This document shows, piece after piece, positions 1-9,083 of a DNA stretch of 64,000 nucleotides. The stretch covers positions 1-64,000 of the forward strand of contig QKAR01000018.1 in NCBI GenBank assembly GCA_003246335.1. Reading direction: 5' to 3'. The notes below the pieces were generated by a model. The model did not search any database and was not told the DNA's origin. It saw nothing but the letters and a program-made list of their open reading frames with translations. The stretch is from Spirochaetales bacterium (GTDB taxonomy: Bacteria; Spirochaetota; Spirochaetia; Treponematales; Treponemataceae). Within the stretch, counting starts at the first letter, position 1. Each line of letters starts with the position of its first letter. The position numbers and the translations under genes are program-made.

Positions 1-16
1 CGGATTATGTTAATAA

Positions 17-130
17 TGCCTGGTGGCCATAGTGGAGAGGTAATACCCGTTCCCATCCCGAACACGGAAGTCAAGCTCTCTTACGCCGATGATACTGCTG
101 CAAAGTGGGAAAGTAGGTAGCTGCCAGGCT
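17..130 (+). rRNA. rrf: 5S ribosomal RNA
   Basis: Terminal helix GCCTGGTGG/CTGCCAGGC with typical 5S core (CCATAGTGGAGAGGTAATACCCGTTCCCATCCCGAACACGGAAGTCAAGC); followed by a T-rich tract. Confidence 0.95.
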
Positions 131-315
131 TTTTTATTTTAAAAATAATGCGTACATCATCGCTGTATCCACCGTTTCGTGGTTATTTTTCGCGTGATGT
201 AGCCGCTCCAAGCCCGTAGAGTTTATGACTATGTCCCCGGTTTCTTTCCCTCAGCTCCTTGAAGAATTGCGAAAATCATAGTATTCTAAAGATAATAGAC
301 GTGTCGGAGGTTCAT

Positions 316-789
316 ATGGCGGCTGGCGATTCGCAATTTCAGCTTGTGACTTTTCAACTTGGCGAAGAATTGTATGGCGTAGACATTATGGACGTAAAGG
401 AAATCGTTCGGGTGCAGGATGTTCGTCCAATTCCGAACGCGCCGTACTACGTTGAGGGAATCTTTAACCTTCGCAGCGAGATTATTCCCATCATCAATCT
501 CCATAAGCGCTTTCACCTAAAAAAAGCGCAATTAGACGAAGGCGATGAATATTTAGGTGGGTTCATTATCATTAATATAGATGGGAATAAACTCGGAATT
601 ATCATCGATCGCATCGCCCGTGTCGTGATGATTCAGCAATCCGATATTCAACCACCGCCTCAGATGATTAGCGGTATCGGCGCCGAGTATATTACCGGCG
701 TTATCCGGCAGGAAAACGGTTATTTAATAGAGTTGGATACCCGCAGATTATTTAATCCGAAAGAATTGCAGAAACTCGCAAGTCTATAA
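316..789 (+). CDS. cheW: Chemotaxis coupling protein CheW
   Basis: FQLVTFQLGEELYGVDIMDVKEIVRVQDVRPIPNAPYYVEGIFNLRSEIIPIINL is typical of CheW; start placed at ATG 316 inside the longer ORF. Confidence 0.93.
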   Translation: MAAGDSQFQLVTFQLGEELYGVDIMDVKEIVRVQDVRPIPNAPYYVEGIFNLRSEIIPIINLHKRFHLKKAQLDEGDEYLGGFIIINIDGNKLGIIIDRIARVVMIQQSDIQPPPQMISGIGAEYITGVIRQENGYLIELDTRRLFNPKELQKLASL

Positions 790-820
790 CTTACGCGACG
801 AGCTTTACGGTCGCAAACGT

Positions 821-1855
821 TTGGTGCACATGAAATTACCGGTTTATAGTTCTACGATCCGCCGCAGGGAAATGGACGCGGTTCTCACTTGCATGGTGTC
901 CGAAAAAATCGGGCCCGGCGAGACGAATTTGCGCCTTACTCAAATCGTGCGCGAATCTTTTTTAGTCGAGGGCGCCGCCGCGGTCCGTAGCGCCGCCATT
1001 GCGTTCCAGTTCGCAGTTACTGCCTTGGATCTGCCCGTCGGTTCGGGCATCGTTATTTCGGCTCTTGCGCCGGCATGGCATTATCAAGTCGTGTCGAAGT
1101 TGGGATTTTCCCCAATCGTCGCCGATGTAGATCCCGACACCGCTTTAATGCCGCTCGCTTCCGTCGAGGACGCTATTTCTCGTGGGGGGAGGGTTATTCT
1201 CTATCACGAAACCCTTGGCTTTTTGCCTGATTTTTATCCGATTCTCGCCTTAAACGTCCCGCTTATCGAGGATATTTCCCAAAGCGCCGGCGCCGAATTC
1301 GGCGGAAAGAAGGCTGGGCAATTCGGCGTGTTCTCGATTCTCGGACTTGAGGAACGCGATATTTTGACCGCCGGAGGCGGCGCGCTTTTAATCTCGCCGA
1401 ATAAGCGAGAATCCATCGTGTTAAAAAAAATAGCCGACGAGGCGCCGGTGACCGATATATTGCCTGATATGAACTCGGCGCTCGCGTACGTACAGATTAA
1501 AGAATCGACTCGCAACGCCATAATGCGCAAGGATATTTCGGAAGGCTTTATGCGCTCGGTCTTGCAAAGCCGGCACAAAACGATCGTTCAAGGCGGAGAT
1601 GGCCTTTCCTCGAATTATTCGTTTCCGGTTATTTTGTCGAGCGGTGTTAAGGAAGTTAAGCAATACGCGAATCGAAAAGATATTGAAATAGAGCCGGCTT
1701 TTGCCGGTACGGTCATTGACCGTTATGGCGAAACGCTTGGCGAATTGCCCAACGCCCGGTCGTTACTCCTACGGTGCGTGCTTTTTCCGCTATACCCCCG
1801 CCTTGGCGCGAGTAACGCGGCTAAAATCGCGAAAATTCTCGCCACTTTGCCGTGA
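821..1855 (+). CDS. DegT/DnrJ/EryC1/StrS-like fold-type-I PLP protein, probably catalytically atypical
   Basis: EDISQSAGAEFGGKKAGQFGVFSILGLEERDILTAGGGALL matches the DegT motif region, but the PLP-lysine position is not Lys. Confidence 0.7.
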   Translation: MVHMKLPVYSSTIRRREMDAVLTCMVSEKIGPGETNLRLTQIVRESFLVEGAAAVRSAAIAFQFAVTALDLPVGSGIVISALAPAWHYQVVSKLGFSPIVADVDPDTALMPLASVEDAISRGGRVILYHETLGFLPDFYPILALNVPLIEDISQSAGAEFGGKKAGQFGVFSILGLEERDILTAGGGALLISPNKRESIVLKKIADEAPVTDILPDMNSALAYVQIKESTRNAIMRKDISEGFMRSVLQSRHKTIVQGGDGLSSNYSFPVILSSGVKEVKQYANRKDIEIEPAFAGTVIDRYGETLGELPNARSLLLRCVLFPLYPRLGASNAAKIAKILATLP

Positions 1856-1867
1856 TGGGAGCGCCCG

Positions 1868-2740
1868 GTGCGAAAGAAAGCGATAGCGATAGTAAATACC
1901 TATAAATCCTCCGCTTTCGCGCTGTCGGAGGAAATTCGAGCCGAACTCTCGCGGCGAGACGTGGATTGCCTTCGGTTCGATTATGACGGGATTTCGATCG
2001 ACAACCCCTTTGGCTCTTTTGATTTCGCCATCACGCTTGGCGGCGATGGAACCGTTTTGTTCGCCGCCCGCCATTGCGCGCCTAAAAACATTCCCATTTT
2101 TCCCATTAACCTCGGGGAGTTTGGCTTTATCGCGGGCATTCAGCCAAACGCCTGGCAGCAGCCCCTCGATGACTATCTCGACGGCAGGACGGTCGGCAAT
2201 ACGCGTATGATGCTGACCGCGCGGGTCCTGCGCGGGGGCGCGGAAGTTTTTTCATCAATAGCCTTGAACGACGCCGTCATTTCGGGGAACGGGATCGCGA
2301 AAATCGTCCGTCTTTCGGTAGAATTTAACGGCGCGTCGTTCGGCATGTATAAAGCCGACGGCATAATAGTAGCGACGCCGACCGGTTCAACCGCGTATTC
2401 CGCCGCGTCGGGAGGCCCAATCCTCGCGCCGGATTTATCAGCCTTCGTTCTTTCGCCCATTTGTCCGTTTTCGCTCTCGAATCGCCCGATTGTCCTTCCC
2501 TCGAGCGGGGTAATGCGCATTAACGTTCTGGAAATGCGCCATAAATCGGCGCTGTTGACGATCGACGGCCAGGAAATGTTTCCTTTGCGCGAAGGCGACG
2601 CGATATTCCTCGAGGAAGCGAGCCATCGCGTGCGCCTGATCGGTTGCGATACCGACGTTTTTTACGCGGCCCTTCGCTCTAAGCTGAATTGGTCGGGGGC
2701 TCCGGTAGCGCCCGCGCAAACCGGCGGCTACCATGCTTGA
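1868..2740 (+). CDS. nadK: NAD kinase
   Basis: LGGDGTVLFAARH (GGDGT), GEFGFIAGI, DGIIVATPTGSTAYSAASGGPI motifs; GTG/ATG start uncertain. Confidence 0.95.
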   Translation: MRKKAIAIVNTYKSSAFALSEEIRAELSRRDVDCLRFDYDGISIDNPFGSFDFAITLGGDGTVLFAARHCAPKNIPIFPINLGEFGFIAGIQPNAWQQPLDDYLDGRTVGNTRMMLTARVLRGGAEVFSSIALNDAVISGNGIAKIVRLSVEFNGASFGMYKADGIIVATPTGSTAYSAASGGPILAPDLSAFVLSPICPFSLSNRPIVLPSSGVMRINVLEMRHKSALLTIDGQEMFPLREGDAIFLEEASHRVRLIGCDTDVFYAALRSKLNWSGAPVAPAQTGGYHA

Positions 2741-4448
2741 GGATTTAGCGGTAAAGGATTTTGCCTTAATCGATTCCGTTTCGCTCGAGTTCGGCGCGGG
2801 ACTAAATATCCTTTCCGGGGAGACCGGCGCGGGAAAATCCATACTCATCGGCTCGCTCACGTTCTTGCTTGGCGGCAAAGCCGACGCCGACGCCGTCAGA
2901 AAGGGCGCCGAAGAGGCCCGCGTTTTCGGTACCGTTCGACTGGAGGATAGCGCTAAGCTCGCGCGGGCTTGGCTCTCGGAACGCGGCATCCCGATAGAGG
3001 AAAATCGGGTGTTGCTTCGCCGGACGCTCAAAGCTTCCGGAAAGAGCAGCGCCTGGATTCAGGATACGCCCGTGACGCGGGGCGAATTGTCGGAGTTTAC
3101 CTCTTTTTTAGTTGATATCCATGGTCAGCATGACCATCAGTCCTTGCTGAAAGTCGATGAGCATCGTCGCTTTCTCGATTCGTTCGCCGGCATCGACTCA
3201 GACGTCGCGGACTTTACCGCCTTGTACGTCGCGCTTGGCGCGAAGCGCAAGCAGCGGGACGAAATAACGAATAACGAGGCCCAACGCCGCGAGCAGGGAG
3301 ATTTTCTGTCATTTGCCCTCGAGGAAATCCGAAAAGCCGCGCTTAAGCCGACCGAGGAAGACGATCTCGAGAGCGAGGAAAAAAGGCTTGCGCAACATGA
3401 GCGCCTCTATGCCGCCATCGACCAATCGGCGGAGCTGATTTCTTCCCACGAAGGCGTCGTTCCCGCGTTGAAGAAAATACGCGCCTCACTTGAGCAGGGG
3501 TCGGCGATCGACGCTTCGCTCGCGGCTCTTTCGAGTCGCGTCGAGAGCGCTTTTTACGAGCTAGAGGACGTATCGGAATCCCTGCGTCAGTATCGGGACG
3601 CGCTCGTTTTCGACCCGGCCCGGCTCGAGGAAATCGAGGAACGCCTTTCGCTCATCTATAAGTTAAAGAAAAAGTACGGCAAAACCATCCCCGATATTCT
3701 TTCATGGGCAACCGAAGCCGAAGCGAAGTTAGCGCTCCTTTCCGACGGGGAAAACGCGCAAGCGCAAATTGACGCGGAAATAACGTCGCTCGAGAAAAAA
3801 ATTTACGCGCTCGGATCATCGATCTCGCAGCGCCGCGAACGGGCGGCCGCGCGGCTGAAAAGCTCCGTCGAGGAAGTGCTCTCGGCGCTCGGTATGACCT
3901 CGACCGAATTTACCGTGTCCGTCGGCAAGAGAAATTCATCCGAGGGCGCGTCGCTCCCCGCCGTCCCCGGAGGCGCGACGATGAACGCGGGGCCCTATGG
4001 GTTCGACGTCATCGAGTTCATGATAAGCCCGAACCTCGGGGAACCCCTGCGCCCGCTCGCCAAAATAGCGTCCGGCGGCGAACTATCCCGCGTCATGCTC
4101 GCCCTCAAGACGGCCCTCGCCGACGCGGACGAGTCGGGAACGCTTATTTTCGACGAGATTGACGCCGGCATTGGCGGCGAAGTCGCCCTCGCGGTCGGCG
4201 CATACTTGCGGCGCCTGTCCATGCGCAAGCAAATTTTATGCATCACCCATCTTGCCAGTATCGCCGTAAGGGCGGATAATCAAATAAAGATCGAAAAATC
4301 GTCAGAGCAGGGCAAAACGGTAACGCGGGCCTATCCCGTGACCGGCGACCTTCGGGTTTCGGAAATCGCCCGCATGCTCGCCGGCGACGTATTAAGCGAG
4401 GCCTCGACTTCGCACGCGCGGGAGCTCTTGGCGAAGTTCGCGCAATAA
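2733..4448 (+). CDS. recN: DNA repair protein RecN
   Basis: GETGAGKSILIGSLTFLLGG Walker A, DIHGQHDHQSLL, LASGGELSRVMLALKT signature, TLIFDEIDAGIGGEVA. Confidence 0.95.
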   Translation: MLEDLAVKDFALIDSVSLEFGAGLNILSGETGAGKSILIGSLTFLLGGKADADAVRKGAEEARVFGTVRLEDSAKLARAWLSERGIPIEENRVLLRRTLKASGKSSAWIQDTPVTRGELSEFTSFLVDIHGQHDHQSLLKVDEHRRFLDSFAGIDSDVADFTALYVALGAKRKQRDEITNNEAQRREQGDFLSFALEEIRKAALKPTEEDDLESEEKRLAQHERLYAAIDQSAELISSHEGVVPALKKIRASLEQGSAIDASLAALSSRVESAFYELEDVSESLRQYRDALVFDPARLEEIEERLSLIYKLKKKYGKTIPDILSWATEAEAKLALLSDGENAQAQIDAEITSLEKKIYALGSSISQRRERAAARLKSSVEEVLSALGMTSTEFTVSVGKRNSSEGASLPAVPGGATMNAGPYGFDVIEFMISPNLGEPLRPLAKIASGGELSRVMLALKTALADADESGTLIFDEIDAGIGGEVALAVGAYLRRLSMRKQILCITHLASIAVRADNQIKIEKSSEQGKTVTRAYPVTGDLRVSEIARMLAGDVLSEASTSHARELLAKFAQ

Positions 4449-4483
4449 CCGGGTTTCGTGCCCGCTACCTGAGGAGATAACGC

Positions 4484-5293
4484 ATGGCGAAGGTAACCGA
4501 CGAAGCGAGGCAGATGTACGGCGAGCAGGTCGCCTCGTATCAGCAGCAAATCGACGCGCTTCTCATTCGCGAGAAGAATATGCTGATGATGATCGAGAAG
4601 GATTCCATGGGCGCTTCGTACAAGAAGCTCATGCTCACGGACGAAATGCTGTACCTTTCGACGCTCTATCTTTCCAAACATTCCCTGTCGGTTTCCGTCC
4701 TAGGCGTGAAGAACGAGGACGCGCTCAACGACGCGAGAAAATCCCTCTATAAGGCGGTTATTTATCTCGAGGAAGTCGTATCGAATTTCATCGACGTACC
4801 GTTCACCGACTACGCCGACAAAGTCGACGAGATTAAGAACCTCCCGCAGTCGAAGCGGTATTTGCTCGTGCGCAAACTCGGGCTCGCCATACGGCTCGTT
4901 ATGGACGCCTATGGGGATAACACGAAATGGCGCTGGGCCTTCGTGGAGCTCGAGGCGCGTTTCGCCACGGTCGCGAAAAATATTCTGGATCTCAAAACCG
5001 CGTCGAAAGACGGCCTTGACCATGCTTCCCCGGACTACGACGACACCGTCTACCATCTGCGTCTCGTGAAGCGATTGCTTGGGCAGGCCGCCGACCGATA
5101 CCGGGAAAAGTACGAGCTTTCCACCGGACGCATCGACGATTTTAGGCTCGGCATCAGCTATTTGCTCGCCCTTCGCCGCATCCACCTCATCCTTAACGAG
5201 CGCAATGAGGCGGAAGAGGCCAAAAAAAAGGCCGACGTTTGGAAGGATAAAATGGAGAAGGACCACAAGCGAAGCGAGTCCCAAAAGAAATGA
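4484..5293 (+). CDS. Conserved hypothetical, largely helical protein
   Basis: Clear ORF with SD (gaggagataacgcATG) downstream of recN; no recognisable catalytic motif. Confidence 0.7.
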   Translation: MAKVTDEARQMYGEQVASYQQQIDALLIREKNMLMMIEKDSMGASYKKLMLTDEMLYLSTLYLSKHSLSVSVLGVKNEDALNDARKSLYKAVIYLEEVVSNFIDVPFTDYADKVDEIKNLPQSKRYLLVRKLGLAIRLVMDAYGDNTKWRWAFVELEARFATVAKNILDLKTASKDGLDHASPDYDDTVYHLRLVKRLLGQAADRYREKYELSTGRIDDFRLGISYLLALRRIHLILNERNEAEEAKKKADVWKDKMEKDHKRSESQKK

Positions 5294-6225
5294 GCCGCCA
5301 TTCCGTCATTCTTGACGTAGATACCGGGCACGACGACGCGGTCGCGATAATGATGGCCGCGGCCTCGCCGGAAATTGACCTCGTCGCCATAACGGTAACC
5401 GCGGGGAACCAGTACCTTCCGAAAACGCTCGCGAATACGCTCAATGTCTGTTCCGAGCTATCGATAGACACTCCCGTGTACCCGGGCATGACCGCGCCAT
5501 TGCTTCGCGACCTTGTTCCCGCGCCGCTCATTCACGGCGAGTCCGGTCTTGACGGGCCGATTTTCGGGCCGTGCGCGAAAAAGGCGGAAAAAGAGCACGC
5601 TGCCCGGTTCATCGTTGACGCCGTCATGTCGGCGCCGCCGGGGACGATCACGATCGTCGCGGTCGCGCCCCTCACCAACGTCGCGATGGCGATAAAGCTT
5701 GAGCCTCTCATCGCACTGAGACTGAGCGAGATCGTGGTTATGGGCGGCTCGATGCGCGCCGGCAACGTGACTCCCTCGGCTGAATTTAACATTCACGCCG
5801 ATCCAGAGTCGGCCGCTATCGTTTTTTCGAGCGGCGCGCGCGTCACCATGCTTGGGCTCGACGTTACGACGAGAGTCGTGCTGACCGCGGAACGGCTCGA
5901 TTTTTTATCGCGCCTTCCCGGGAAGGCGGCCTCGCTTTTCTCCGCGAGCATGCGCCACTATTCCGCCGCCTGCCAAAAATACGCGGGAGAATGTCCGGCC
6001 CTGCACGATCCGTCGTGCGTCGCGTACGCGATCGATCCCTCGATCGTCCAAAAAAAATTCTTGAACGTGCGGGTGGAGTGCGCCGGGGCGCTTACCCTCG
6101 GTCGCACGGTTGTCGACGAATCCGGGGTATCGGGGCTCGCGCCCAACGTTTACGTCGCCGTTTCGTACGACGCGGACCGATTTTGGCCCTTGCTTGAGGC
6201 ATCGCTGCTAAAATACCGTGGGTAG
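5290..6225 (+). CDS. Inosine/uridine-preferring nucleoside hydrolase
   Basis: N-terminal DVDTGHDDAVAIMMA Ca-binding motif; EFNIHADPESAAIVF. Confidence 0.93.
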   Translation: MSRHSVILDVDTGHDDAVAIMMAAASPEIDLVAITVTAGNQYLPKTLANTLNVCSELSIDTPVYPGMTAPLLRDLVPAPLIHGESGLDGPIFGPCAKKAEKEHAARFIVDAVMSAPPGTITIVAVAPLTNVAMAIKLEPLIALRLSEIVVMGGSMRAGNVTPSAEFNIHADPESAAIVFSSGARVTMLGLDVTTRVVLTAERLDFLSRLPGKAASLFSASMRHYSAACQKYAGECPALHDPSCVAYAIDPSIVQKKFLNVRVECAGALTLGRTVVDESGVSGLAPNVYVAVSYDADRFWPLLEASLLKYRG

Positions 6226-6251
6226 CGAAAACGGCGGTTTCCGTCGTGCTC

Positions 6252-6280
6252 TTGAGCTATATTTTGAAAGTGGCTATACT
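6252..6280 (+). promoter_or_regulatory. Sigma-70-type promoter (TTGAGC-17-TATACT) upstream of BMP lipoprotein gene
   Basis: TTGAGC at 6252-6257, 17-bp spacer, TATACT at 6275-6280. Confidence 0.6.
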
Positions 6281-6288
6281 GCAGAAAG

Positions 6289-6312
6289 TACGCGATTTTG
6301 GAACATCGCGTA
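6289..6312 (+). promoter_or_regulatory. Inverted repeat in predicted 5' UTR of the BMP gene
   Basis: TACGCGA-ttttggaaca-TCGCGTA, perfect 7-bp arms, just downstream of the predicted -10. Confidence 0.5.
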
Positions 6313-6333
6313 TTAAAAAGATCAGGAGGATTT

Positions 6334-7440
6334 ATGAAGAAACTCATCACCGTGCTTGTTGCGTTAGCGACGACGCTCGCGGTATTTACCGGATGCGCCA
6401 AGAAAACCGAGGCGGCCGCTACCGAGACTAAACCGACCATTCGGCTCATCACCGACGCGACCGGAATCGACGACAAGTCGTTCAACGCCGCCGCTTGGCG
6501 CGGAATTCTCGCGTTTTACGGCGACACTTGGGATAACCAGGCTGGCCGCGGCAAGCTCTATGACGTCGTAACCTGCCAGACTCAGGATAAATACATCCCG
6601 AACCTCAAGCAGGCCGCCGACGAAAAATACGGCATTATCTGCGTTACCGGCTTCACTTTCGCCGACGCCCTCGGCGAGGTCGCCCCGCTGTATCCCGATC
6701 AGAAGTTCATGATCGTCGACGTTGACTGGGTCAACCAGCCGAACGTGCTTCAGTACGTGTTCTCCGAGCATCAGGGTTCGTATCTCGTCGGAGTCGCGGC
6801 TGCGCTCAAGGCCCAGGCCGACGGCATCGCCAACCCGAAATTCGGTTTCATCGGCGGCATCCCCGGAGCGACGATCACGAAGTTTGAAATCGGTTACATT
6901 GAGGGAATCAAGTCCATTTTCCCGAACGCCCAGGTTCTCGACTACTACGCGAACGATTGGGGCAAGCCCGAGCTCGCGAAAGCCCAGGCCAAGAACTGGT
7001 ATGATTCCGGCGTGTATGCCATCTACTCCGCCGCCGGCGGTACCGGTAACGGAACCATCGCCCAGGCTAAGGAATATCGCAGCCAGGGAAAGAACGTGTG
7101 GGCCATCGGCGTCGATTCCGACCAGTATGAGGAAGGCGTGTACGCCGACGGAAAGTCCGCCGTTCTCACCTCGATGCTGAAGAGCGTCGAGACCGCGACG
7201 CAAGACGCGCTCAAAGCCATCGAGTCCGGCTCGTATCCGAGCGGAGTCGTCGTTCTCGACATGAAGGCGAACGGTATCGGATTCTCCGAGCGCAACGCCG
7301 AGCTTGGCGCCGAGAACATCGCGAAAATCAACGCGGTTAAGCAGGACATCATCGACGGTAAGATCACCGTTCACGCGACCTACAAAGACGCTCTCGCCGC
7401 CGGCGCCGTGCCCGAAGGCCTTGGCGCTAAAGACAACTAA
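6334..7440 (+). CDS. BMP family ABC transporter substrate-binding lipoprotein (purine nucleoside receptor, PnrA/TmpC-like)
   Basis: MKKLITVLVALATTLAVFTGCAKK lipobox; TDATGIDDKSFNAAAWRGI; followed by sugar/nucleoside-type ABC genes. Start at ATG after AGGAGG. Confidence 0.92.
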   Translation: MKKLITVLVALATTLAVFTGCAKKTEAAATETKPTIRLITDATGIDDKSFNAAAWRGILAFYGDTWDNQAGRGKLYDVVTCQTQDKYIPNLKQAADEKYGIICVTGFTFADALGEVAPLYPDQKFMIVDVDWVNQPNVLQYVFSEHQGSYLVGVAAALKAQADGIANPKFGFIGGIPGATITKFEIGYIEGIKSIFPNAQVLDYYANDWGKPELAKAQAKNWYDSGVYAIYSAAGGTGNGTIAQAKEYRSQGKNVWAIGVDSDQYEEGVYADGKSAVLTSMLKSVETATQDALKAIESGSYPSGVVVLDMKANGIGFSERNAELGAENIAKINAVKQDIIDGKITVHATYKDALAAGAVPEGLGAKDN

Positions 7441-7464
7441 TTTGTAGCAGACGGGTTCAATGAG

Positions 7465-7503
7465 GGGCTGTTTGGCGCGTACGCGCCGGACAGCCCATTT
7501 TTA
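7465..7503 (+). terminator. Rho-independent terminator/attenuator between receptor and ATPase genes
   Basis: GGGCTGT-TTGGCGCG-ta-CGCGCC-GG-ACAGCCC hairpin followed by ATTTTTA. Confidence 0.75.
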
Positions 7504-7535
7504 TGCGGGTTTTGAACGCAATCGGAGACTGGTGA

Positions 7536-9083
7536 ATGGAAAGTAACGCGATCGAGATGCTCGGCATCACGAAAAAATTTCCCGGGGTTCTCGCCAACGA
7601 TCACATCGATTTGCGCGTGCGCGATAACGAGGTACACGCGCTTCTCGGCGAGAACGGGGCGGGTAAATCGACTCTCATGTCAATTCTTTTCGGCTCGTAC
7701 GATCCCGACGAGGGAATCATAAAAATTCGGGGAAAAGAAGTTAAAATCAAGGATCCCAACGCCGCGACGGCGCTCGGTATCGGGATGGTTCATCAGCACT
7801 TTAAGCTGGTTCATAACTATACCGTCACCGAAAATATCGTGCTCGGCATCGAAAGCCGGAATAAGTTTGGGTTCCTTGACCTTAAGAAGGCGGAGAAACG
7901 AGTCGCGGAACTTTCGGATCGGTACGGCTTGAAAGTCAACCCGCGCGACCGCATCGAGGACATAACGGTCGGCATGCAACAGCGCGTGGAAATACTGAAG
8001 ACGCTGTATCGAAACGCCGATATCCTCATTTTCGACGAGCCGAGCGCGGTGCTTACCCCGCAGGAAATCGACGAGCTCATGGACATCATTCGGCGTCTCA
8101 AGGCCGAGGGCAAGACCATAATCCTCATCACGCATAAACTGCGAGAGATCAAGGCAGTCGCCGAGCGCTGCACCGTCCTCAGGCGCGGTAAGTACGTCGG
8201 AACGGTCGATGTCGCCACGGTGAGCGAGCCAGAGATGGCCGAAATGATGGTCGGCCGGGCGATAAAATTCGAGATCGATAAGGGGCCGGCCTCTCCCGGA
8301 AAAACCTTATTATCGATTAAGGATTTGTCGGTCATGAATTCGCGCGGCATCGAAAGCGTTCACGGTCTGTCGCTCGACGTTCGCGCCGGCGAAATCGTCG
8401 GCGTTGCCGGCGTCGACGGTAATGGCCAAACGGAGCTCATTTACGCCATTACCGGCCTTGCCCCGGCGGGGACCGGCTCCATTTTCGTTGATGGCGTTGA
8501 CGTCACGAACATGACCGTGAAGCAGCGTATCGAGGCGGGAATCGGGCATATACCGGAAGATCGGCATCGCCATGGGCTCGTCCTCGATTTTTCCATCGCC
8601 GAGAATTGCGCCCTCAAGAACTACGATAAAGTACCGTACTCGACCCGCGGGGGATTCTTGAATTCCCCCGCCATGGCGAATCACGCGGCCGAGCTCATTA
8701 CCCAGTACGACATTCGCGCCGGCGAGGGGCCTTCTATGCGGGCCCGCAACATGTCCGGCGGGAACCAGCAAAAAGTTATCATCGCCCGCGAGATTGACCT
8801 TTCGCCGAAAGTGCTCATCGTCGCTCAGCCGACGCGCGGACTTGACGTCGGCGCGATCGAGTATATCCGAAAGCGCATCGTGGCCGAGCGCGATAAGGGT
8901 AGGGCTATCCTGCTCGTTTCGTTCGAGCTCGACGAGATCATGAACCTTTGCGACCGAATCGCGATCATCTCGAAGGGCGTTATCGCTGGCGTGTTCGCGG
9001 ACGGGGAAGTCGACGAGCACCAGATCGGCCGCATGATGGCCGGCTCGAAAAAGGAAGAAGTTATGCAGGGGGCAGACCGATGA
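7536..9083 (+). CDS. Nucleoside ABC transporter ATP-binding protein (two ABC domains)
   Basis: LLGENGAGKSTLMSILFG, ITVGMQQRVEILKTLYR, ILIFDEPSAVLTPQE; second domain GVAGVDGNGQTEL, NMSGGNQQKVIIAREI. Confidence 0.95.
   Translation: MESNAIEMLGITKKFPGVLANDHIDLRVRDNEVHALLGENGAGKSTLMSILFGSYDPDEGIIKIRGKEVKIKDPNAATALGIGMVHQHFKLVHNYTVTENIVLGIESRNKFGFLDLKKAEKRVAELSDRYGLKVNPRDRIEDITVGMQQRVEILKTLYRNADILIFDEPSAVLTPQEIDELMDIIRRLKAEGKTIILITHKLREIKAVAERCTVLRRGKYVGTVDVATVSEPEMAEMMVGRAIKFEIDKGPASPGKTLLSIKDLSVMNSRGIESVHGLSLDVRAGEIVGVAGVDGNGQTELIYAITGLAPAGTGSIFVDGVDVTNMTVKQRIEAGIGHIPEDRHRHGLVLDFSIAENCALKNYDKVPYSTRGGFLNSPAMANHAAELITQYDIRAGEGPSMRARNMSGGNQQKVIIAREIDLSPKVLIVAQPTRGLDVGAIEYIRKRIVAERDKGRAILLVSFELDEIMNLCDRIAIISKGVIAGVFADGEVDEHQIGRMMAGSKKEEVMQGADR

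Noticed and set aside
6281-6333. Purine riboswitch upstream of the nucleoside transporter
   Set aside because: Leader is only about 50 nt and lacks the conserved three-way-junction sequences; a simple palindrome is the better description.
6364-7374. 336-aa antisense ORF across the BMP receptor gene
   Set aside because: Mirror of the sense codon bias; no start-site signals or recognisable motif.
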